This document shows positions 6,942-10,914 of a stretch of 10,914 nt of DNA, piece after piece (the first letter of the stretch is position 1; every line of letters starts with the position of its first letter). The stretch is from Bacteroidales bacterium (GTDB lineage: Bacteria > Bacteroidota > Bacteroidia > Bacteroidales > ML635J-15). Under the pieces are notes generated by a model. It worked only from the letters and a program-made list of their open reading frames with translations. It was not told the origin of the DNA and ran no database searches. Where the stretch lies: the NCBI GenBank assembly GCA_017997855.1, contig JAGOEF010000036.1, positions 1-10,914 on the forward strand, in the 5' to 3' direction. The position numbers and the translations under genes are program-made.

Positions 6942-7376
6942 TCAGTTCGAAATGGAGAAACTGATATTCACCTTTGTATTGCCTTTTATCATCGCGTACA
7001 CCGGGCAATATTTGTCTTCGGCAAGGGCAATCACTTTGCGCATATCGTCGCTGTTGGTATCGGGGGAATTGAGTTTAATTTCGAGATCAATACTTCTGAA
7101 ACCCGTGGGATGTTCGATATGCCTGATTCCATGCGAATTGATAGTGCAACCCATGATGGTTTTATTCATGCGCCGCAGAAAAGTGAGTATTGCACTGCCT
7201 ACACACGAAGATAGGCTCAGTAGCAACAATTCGAGCGAAGTGTATCCCTCGTCGTCGCCAAGAGGTGCGATATAGTCTATCGATATGGCCGGGTTGTTGC
7301 CGGCAGTACCGCTGAAGCGGAGTTTGTTGTTCACTAATGTAACCGAAGTAATTAGTTCGTTGTTTTTGTCTGACAT
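6942..7376 (-). CDS. OsmC-like peroxiredoxin-fold protein
   Basis: A 144-residue cytoplasmic protein of the OsmC/Ohr superfamily, which reduces organic hydroperoxides or similar electrophiles with two redox cysteines. The two signature sites are intact: Cys58 in LLLLSLSSCVGSAI, the start of the central helix, and Cys124 in AEDKYCPVYAMIKG near the C-terminus. The GY(T/S)SLELLLLSL lead-in and the I.L.SPDTNSDDMRKVIALAE segment are also typical. Sequence character is closer to the general OsmC/YhfA-type group than to Ohr, so the exact substrate is open. It is the last gene of a tight minus-strand group: its start lies 29 bp after the stop of the pentapeptide-repeat gene. The 200 bp downstream contain no gene. 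Confidence 0.92.
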   Translation of the reverse strand: MSDKNNELITSVTLVNNKLRFSGTAGNNPAISIDYIAPLGDDEGYTSLELLLLSLSSCVGSAILTFLRRMNKTIMGCTINSHGIRHIEHPTGFRSIDLEIKLNSPDTNSDDMRKVIALAEDKYCPVYAMIKGNTKVNISFSISN

Positions 7377-7405
7377 AGTTATACTGTTTTACATCTCATT
7401 TTTGC

Positions 7406-7978
7406 TCATTCTATCTCGATGGGTAAATGACTCAGTAATCCGGGCAAACCTGCCAGCGAAAACTTTGCCTTTTTAACCCGGTTCATTTCGGGATTCAACG
7501 TGAAATTGAACGCAGTCCTGAAGTCGGTATATTCCAGAATGGTATTTTCGAAAAGAGTGCCCGTCAGGTCGCAATTACTGAACACTGACCCCGAAAGGTC
7601 GCATTCGGCAAAGTCGCACTCTACCAACTGCGAGTTGAGGAAAACGGTTTTTTTGATTTTTGTCCCGTAAAACGAAGAATGATCGAGACGACAATTTTCG
7701 AAACCCAGTTCAAGTCCGAACGAATTACAGCTGTCGAACCGCAATGCCAGCATTTTACAATGGGTGAAGTGCACGGTACGCAAGGCAGTTTTATCAAGTT
7801 TGGCCAAACTCAGATTGCAGGTGTCGAAACGACAATCAGTGAAAATACACCCCGACAAATCGGCTTCCGAAAAATCACAGTTCTTAAAATGGCAGTTCTC
7901 GTATTCAAGCACTTCGCCATCGTTTTTGTTAAAGCCGATTCCCTGAATTGTTTTGCCTTCAATCAACGTTTTTTTCAT
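7406..7978 (-). CDS. Pentapeptide-repeat protein, Qnr/McbG-like
   Basis: A 190-residue protein made almost entirely of pentapeptide repeats, which fold as a right-handed four-sided beta-helix. Repeats with central Phe/Leu and Cys/Asp/Ala at i-2 run from about residue 24 to 150 (FKNCDFSEADLSGCIFTDC..., VECDFAECDLSGSVFSNC). A break around NSFGLELGFENC may be a loop. The tail NPEMNRVKKAKFSLAG followed by LPGLLSHL is conserved among Qnr/McbG-like chromosomal homologues and likely forms the dimer-capping helix. Qnr and McbG protect DNA gyrase, but most chromosomal relatives have no proven role, and this one cannot be assumed to confer drug tolerance. Start 7978 (MKKTLIEG) is chosen because it leaves a 22-bp gap after the VOC gene; the next in-frame ATG upstream (8050) would overlap that gene by 50 bp. 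OsmC follows 29 bp downstream. Confidence 0.9.
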   Translation of the reverse strand: MKKTLIEGKTIQGIGFNKNDGEVLEYENCHFKNCDFSEADLSGCIFTDCRFDTCNLSLAKLDKTALRTVHFTHCKMLALRFDSCNSFGLELGFENCRLDHSSFYGTKIKKTVFLNSQLVECDFAECDLSGSVFSNCDLTGTLFENTILEYTDFRTAFNFTLNPEMNRVKKAKFSLAGLPGLLSHLPIEIE

Positions 7979-8000
7979 CTTATGCTCATATAAATAGGTT

Positions 8001-8384
8001 TTACCGGCTTTCGGCAAATGCAATAATATGTCCATCGCCATCGGCAGCATAAGCTGCCCAATCGCCCCAGTTGCGTAGCATCATCGGACTTATTTCGTTC
8101 GCACCGAGCGCACATGCCCGGGCAAAATATTCATCGGCATTTTTGGTTTTCAGATACAACTCGCAACGGGGTATACCATTGCCTGATGAGGGGTGAGGAG
8201 TCTTTCCACCAAGAATTTTTGCTATGCCGTTTTCGGGCATCAGGCCCAGTTTTGTCGTCGGCGAAAGCCGGAACTCGGTCATGCCCGGAACATCGAGCTC
8301 AGGATCTATACCGAGCAGCTGTTGGTAAAACAAGCTGCTTTTGGTCTGATCTGATACGTAAAGGATTACAAGTAATTCGTTCAT
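8001..8384 (-). CDS. VOC superfamily (glyoxalase/bleomycin-resistance fold) protein
   Basis: A 127-residue protein with two betaalphabetabetabeta modules. The first has ILYVSDQTKSSLFYQQLLGI and the second CELYLKTKNADEYFARACALGA followed by NWGDWAAYAADGDGHIIAFAE, the classic VOC ending (G.....Y..D.DGH...F.E). Possible metal ligands are Glu75 and Glu125, but the usual first-strand His is not present (VILYVSD), so it may be a binding protein or an enzyme with altered metal use. The family includes glyoxalase I, extradiol dioxygenases and antibiotic-binding proteins; the substrate is not evident. The start MNELLVIL (8384) is preferred over an ATG ten codons upstream because it begins directly at the first strand. 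It is first in a compact group with the pentapeptide and OsmC genes. Confidence 0.9.
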   Translation of the reverse strand: MNELLVILYVSDQTKSSLFYQQLLGIDPELDVPGMTEFRLSPTTKLGLMPENGIAKILGGKTPHPSSGNGIPRCELYLKTKNADEYFARACALGANEISPMMLRNWGDWAAYAADGDGHIIAFAESR

Positions 8385-8550
8385 AAAATCTACAGACAGG
8401 TAAATAAAATTCAATCGAAAGTTACATAAAATGCTTCGAATTTGAAATTTCCTTGATACGATTTATCGAAATTGTTTCTGTTTTTGCAGAACGGCTTATT
8501 CACAAGCAAGCTGACGGGTTGACCGGTTGACGAAATGTTGTTGCGAAGGC

Positions 8551-9018
8551 TTAACGAATGGCCAGTAAACTGAGTGAGATAATCAGTACCATAGTAAACA
8601 ACGATATGGCAACCATCGACAGCACTCCTAAAAACCTGAAATGCGATCGTAAGTTTTTCAATCCGAGATAAAAAATTTCCTGATTATTTTCCTCTATTCC
8701 CTGTATTACGTTTTTCGAAAAGCGATACATAAATACTACCGGAAAATAATAAATACCCGAAAACCCGATATACATCATGGCCAGCACAAAAGGTTCAGCC
8801 TCATTGTTCGAAATACTGTATTTCATCGATGCAATTACAATGGTTATTGCGGACGCCAGCACGAGAATCCCCAGAATGGCAAAGAAAATTACCGAAAGAA
8901 AATTCGACCATTTAGCCGATTCATATAAACAGTCTTTTACTTCGCTGTTTAATTCTATTGGCTGAGGCCCTGATTCAATATTTCCGGTCGGTTCCATTGT
9001 AATCCGCGTATTTTGCAT
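8551..9018 (-). CDS. DUF5362-like three-helix membrane protein
   Basis: A 155-residue membrane protein. A polar N-terminus of about 25 residues leads into LNSEVKDCLYESAKWSNFLSVIFF, the kind of pre-helix 'L...aKW.kFL' segment seen in Bacteroidota DUF5362 proteins. Three hydrophobic spans follow at about 41-64, 76-98 and 129-153. Between spans 2 and 3 is an amphipathic stretch (FSKNVIQGIEENNQEIFYLGLKNL...) that is also typical of that family. No enzyme motif is present and the function is unknown. ATG 9018 is used; a second ATG at 8997 would also serve. A candidate -7 element lies 13 bases before 9018, and the gene appears to be transcribed alone, since a terminator closes the upstream stress-protein gene. 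Confidence 0.82.
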   Translation of the reverse strand: MQNTRITMEPTGNIESGPQPIELNSEVKDCLYESAKWSNFLSVIFFAILGILVLASAITIVIASMKYSISNNEAEPFVLAMMYIGFSGIYYFPVVFMYRFSKNVIQGIEENNQEIFYLGLKNLRSHFRFLGVLSMVAISLFTMVLIISLSLLAIR

Positions 9019-9031
9019 ATTCTGGCAAGGG

Positions 9032-9039
9032 CAAAATTA
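9032..9039 (-). promoter_or_regulatory. Candidate -7 promoter element before the DUF5362-like gene
   Basis: TAATTTTG on the minus strand is an exact TAnnTTTG match ending 13 bases before ATG 9018. The same octamer stands at nearly the same distance before anmK. No convincing -33 element is seen. Confidence 0.35.
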
Positions 9040-9147
9040 AAATAAAATTGTCGGTTTTATGTTTTTCTTTCATAATTTCTGTGCTGCGGGGTGATACAAT
9101 TTGTTATGCAGTGCGGCCACATTGAAACATTGGGCTATGGCAAAAGC

Positions 9148-9173
9148 AAAAGAGGCCTTTCGGGCCTCTTTTT
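9148..9173 (-). terminator. Hairpin terminator after the universal stress protein gene
   Basis: A perfect 10-bp stem (AAAAGAGGCC at 9148-9157 with GGCCTCTTTT at 9163-9172) closes a 5-base loop. It begins about 20 bases past the stop codon of the 9193-10047 gene. Read on the minus strand, the stem runs into TTTT and, after GC, another TTTT, as in intrinsic terminators. The A/T-flanked symmetry means it could also work from the other side, but no plus-strand gene reads into it. Confidence 0.88.
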
Positions 9174-9192
9174 ACAATATAACAATCCGTTC

Positions 9193-10047
9193 TTAGTTCG
9201 TAGTGGTGAAACTGTGCACAATGTACAGTTCGCGCGGGGTAACACTCAACACCGGAATCGGTGAGCTGTTGAGCATTTGCAGTGCATACGACCCCAGCAA
9301 CAGGTTCGATAACGACGATGTTTGTTCGGTCATTATGGCAATCAGGTCGGCATCAATGGTCTTGGCATAGTCGATGGTGATGTCGGTAATATTATCTCCT
9401 ACGAGCAGGCTCTTTTCGTAGCGAATGCCCTGTTCGTCGAAGTAGTTGCGGATCTGACGGCTGTAGAGCCTCAGTTTATTGTGAATACCTTCGTTGGTCG
9501 ACGAAGTTACCTTTACAATGTGTACCTCGGCATCGAAAGCTTTCGCGATTTTAGCCACCAGGGGAACTTTTTCACGGGTTTCTTTGGTAACATCAATGGG
9601 CATCACAATCTTCTTTATTTCGCGGATATACTGGCAACTGGTAATACTGATTACCGGACGTTGGGTAGCCTGCACAATGCGGTAGGTATTACTGCCTACA
9701 AAGTAGCTGCTGAAACCCGATGAACCGTGGGTAGAGCAAATCACCATCGAGTTGTTGAAGGCTTCAACCTGCGAAGCAATTTCTTCGTATACGCGTCCGC
9801 GTTTGATGATGTAATCGAAGTTGCAATCCTGACACAAATCTTTACGGTGTTCGGCAATTACTTTTTCGAGCTGTTCCTGCACTTTCTGAACCATGATTTC
9901 GGTTTCGGCAATAAAAAAAGCACCCTGCTTTTTCATGACATGCACCAGTTGAACATCGGCCCTGAACTTGTTGGCAACTATAATAGCCAGCTTTAAACCG
10001 CAGATCGATTCGGCAGAGAAATCGATAGGTACAATAATCTTTTCCAT
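9193..10047 (-). CDS. Universal stress protein, tandem two-domain UspA
   Basis: A 284-residue cytoplasmic protein with two Usp domains (about 1-137 and 143-270). Each begins with the first strand and its Asp: KIIVPIDFS (residues 3-11) and KIVMPIDVT (146-154), followed by HV(M)KK-type second strands. The nucleotide-loop motif G-x2-G-x9-G-S/T is near-complete in the first domain, as STHG...FVGSNT (Ser105 where the first Gly is expected, Gly108, Gly118, Ser119). It is degenerate in the second (MTEQ...LLGSYA, only Gly252-Ser253 kept). The first domain could therefore bind ATP and the second likely not. Tandem Usps of this size are common in Bacteroidota and help survival under starvation or redox stress; the mechanism is not defined. 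It is monocistronic: divergent from anmK with 70 bp between starts, and closed by a strong hairpin downstream. Confidence 0.94.
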   Translation of the reverse strand: MEKIIVPIDFSAESICGLKLAIIVANKFRADVQLVHVMKKQGAFFIAETEIMVQKVQEQLEKVIAEHRKDLCQDCNFDYIIKRGRVYEEIASQVEAFNNSMVICSTHGSSGFSSYFVGSNTYRIVQATQRPVISITSCQYIREIKKIVMPIDVTKETREKVPLVAKIAKAFDAEVHIVKVTSSTNEGIHNKLRLYSRQIRNYFDEQGIRYEKSLLVGDNITDITIDYAKTIDADLIAIMTEQTSSLSNLLLGSYALQMLNSSPIPVLSVTPRELYIVHSFTTTN

Positions 10048-10095
10048 TCTATATTATAATTTGTGGCTAAATTAAGAAAATAAACTGGATTTCGC

Positions 10096-10103
10096 TAATT
10101 TTG
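10096..10103 (+). promoter_or_regulatory. Candidate -7 promoter element before anmK
   Basis: TAATTTTG matches TAnnTTTG and ends 14 bases before ATG 10118, within the 70-bp divergent gap. A TTTG occurs at 10060-10063, but its 32-bp spacing is too long for a standard -33 box. If used, the mRNA leader would be under about ten bases. Confidence 0.35.
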
Positions 10104-10117
10104 AAAAAAGTTTTTTT

Positions 10118-10914
10118 ATGACAGGCCAAAACCATGATTGCCGTGTGTACAGGTGCATCGGGGTAATGTCGGGAACCTCACTCGACGGGCTCGATATGGC
10201 TGCATGTGAGTTCAGATATAACAGCGGGAAATGGGATTATAGCATCAGGGCTGCCGAAACCCTGATTTATGATGACCGCCGGAGGCAGAAACTTGCCACT
10301 GCCCACGTGCTCGATGGCTTGGCACTGAGTCAGCTGAATTGCGATTACGGTTTTTTTATTGCTGAGGCGCTGAATGGTTTTATCGAAAAACACCGGCTCA
10401 ACCGCAGCGAATATTTTGTGGCAAGTCATGGACATACGGTTTTTCACCAGCCCGAAAACTTTCTTACGCTGCAAATCGGTAGTGGGTGGCACATTGCTGC
10501 AGCCACCGGTATGGCTGTTGTTTGCGATTTTCGTACTGCCGACGTAGCGATGGGAGGGCAGGGAGCTCCTCTGGTGCCTGCCGGCGATGCCCTGTTGTTT
10601 GCCGGATTTCCGGCCTGCCTCAACATCGGGGGTTTTGCCAATTGTTCGTTTCAGCGCCATGGTGAGCGTATAGCCTTCGACATTTGCCCCGCCAATATTG
10701 TACTGAACGCCCTGATGCTTGAAACCGGGAAAAACTGCGACTTCGACGGAGAACTGGGGCGCAGCGGCAGGGTAGATGCAGCTCTGTTACAACGCCTGAA
10801 CAACCTGCCCTTTTACGGCGAAGCACCACCGCGTTCGCTGGGGCGCGAATGGGTCGAAAAAAACATTATGCCATTGCTCAACGATTCCTCGCTGAGTTTG
10901 CCCGACAAGCTGGC
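10118..10914 (+). CDS. anmK: Anhydro-N-acetylmuramic acid kinase, N-terminal part (cut by window edge)
   Basis: The first 265 residues of AnmK, open to the end of the window; the family is usually about 360-390 residues, so roughly a quarter to a third is missing. AnmK opens the 1,6-anhydro ring of anhydro-MurNAc from cell-wall turnover and phosphorylates it to MurNAc-6-phosphate in the cytoplasm, feeding peptidoglycan recycling. The signatures appear in order: IGVMSGTSLDGLD (14-26, ATP/phosphate loop of the ASKHA fold), SHGHTVFHQP, LQIGSGWHIAAATG, VVCDFRTADVAMGGQGAPLVP, LNIGGFANCS and FDICPANIVLNAL. The start is the ATG at 10118, because the GVMSGTS strand follows within 15 residues. Its neighbour on the left is a divergent stress gene, so it probably has its own promoter. 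MurNAc-6-P etherase is not in view. Confidence 0.95.
   Translation, partial: MTGQNHDCRVYRCIGVMSGTSLDGLDMAACEFRYNSGKWDYSIRAAETLIYDDRRRQKLATAHVLDGLALSQLNCDYGFFIAEALNGFIEKHRLNRSEYFVASHGHTVFHQPENFLTLQIGSGWHIAAATGMAVVCDFRTADVAMGGQGAPLVPAGDALLFAGFPACLNIGGFANCSFQRHGERIAFDICPANIVLNALMLETGKNCDFDGELGRSGRVDAALLQRLNNLPFYGEAPPRSLGREWVEKNIMPLLNDSSLSLPDKL

Noticed and set aside
7979..8050. Longer N-terminus for the pentapeptide protein starting at 8050
   Set aside because: It would overlap the VOC gene by 50 bp; the internal ATG at 7978 gives a normal operon gap and a natural N-terminus.
8476..8491. TTCTG/CAGAA inverted repeat with a 6-base spacer as a terminator of the DUF5362-like gene
   Set aside because: The stem is only 5 bp, AT-rich and not followed by a T-tract in the direction of transcription.
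8517..8531. GGTTGAC direct repeat (two copies, 8 bp apart)
   Set aside because: A single pair of 7-mers in a short gap; too little to call a functional repeat.
10178..10660. 160-codon minus-strand frame opposite anmK
   Set aside because: It is antisense to unmistakable AnmK motifs and shows no domain of its own.
1..10914. Novel defence, mobile or CRISPR-like system
   Set aside because: There are no transposase, integrase, nuclease, toxin-antitoxin, reverse transcriptase or spacer-repeat signatures, and nearly all sizeable frames are explained by known families or small membrane proteins.

Overview
The window looks like ordinary chromosomal DNA from a member of the Bacteroidota, most likely an environmental or gut anaerobe of the Bacteroidales/Marinilabiliales type. 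The evidence is moderate GC, start codons without Shine-Dalgarno sequences, several matches to the Bacteroidota -7 promoter element TAnnTTTG, a GH3/GH29 glycosidase pair, and typical Bacteroidota proteins (two-domain UspA, DUF5362-like, DUF1801, AnmK). I assigned this from content only and did not search any database. I see no transposase, phage gene, tRNA, rRNA or CRISPR array.

Layout. Bases 1-1764 (+) hold the end of a GH3 glycosidase and a complete secreted GH29 alpha-L-fucosidase, probably the tail of a glycan-degradation operon. Convergent to it, 1789-2136 (-) encodes a DUF1801 protein. Next on the minus strand is a sodium-coupled amino-acid transporter of the LeuT/NSS family (2362-4026). 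Its last base overlaps the start codon of a 47-residue MetS-type small subunit (2219-2362). A 417-bp gene-free stretch (4027-4443) lies upstream of the transporter.

Bases 4444-6741 (-) hold three closely spaced genes for envelope proteins. In transcription order they are an exported protein with a partial beta-propeller-like region and a YiiX-type permuted papain hydrolase domain, a four-helix membrane protein with a Cys/His/Met-rich tail, and an unrecognised soluble domain with a C-terminal membrane anchor. A compact operon (8384-6942, -) encodes a VOC/glyoxalase-fold protein, a Qnr/McbG-like pentapeptide-repeat protein and an OsmC-like thiol protein, which suggests a stress or detoxification role. 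A DUF5362-like membrane protein follows (8551-9018, -). Then comes a tandem universal stress protein (9193-10047, -) with a strong hairpin terminator. Divergent from it, anhydro-N-acetylmuramic acid kinase (anmK, 10118 onward, +) runs off the right edge.

I did not find a convincing undescribed multi-gene system. The items most worth a second look are the 47-aa transporter subunit, the propeller/YiiX fusion with a cluster of AATATTGC sites upstream, the VOC-pentapeptide-OsmC operon, and the Cys/His-rich small membrane protein.
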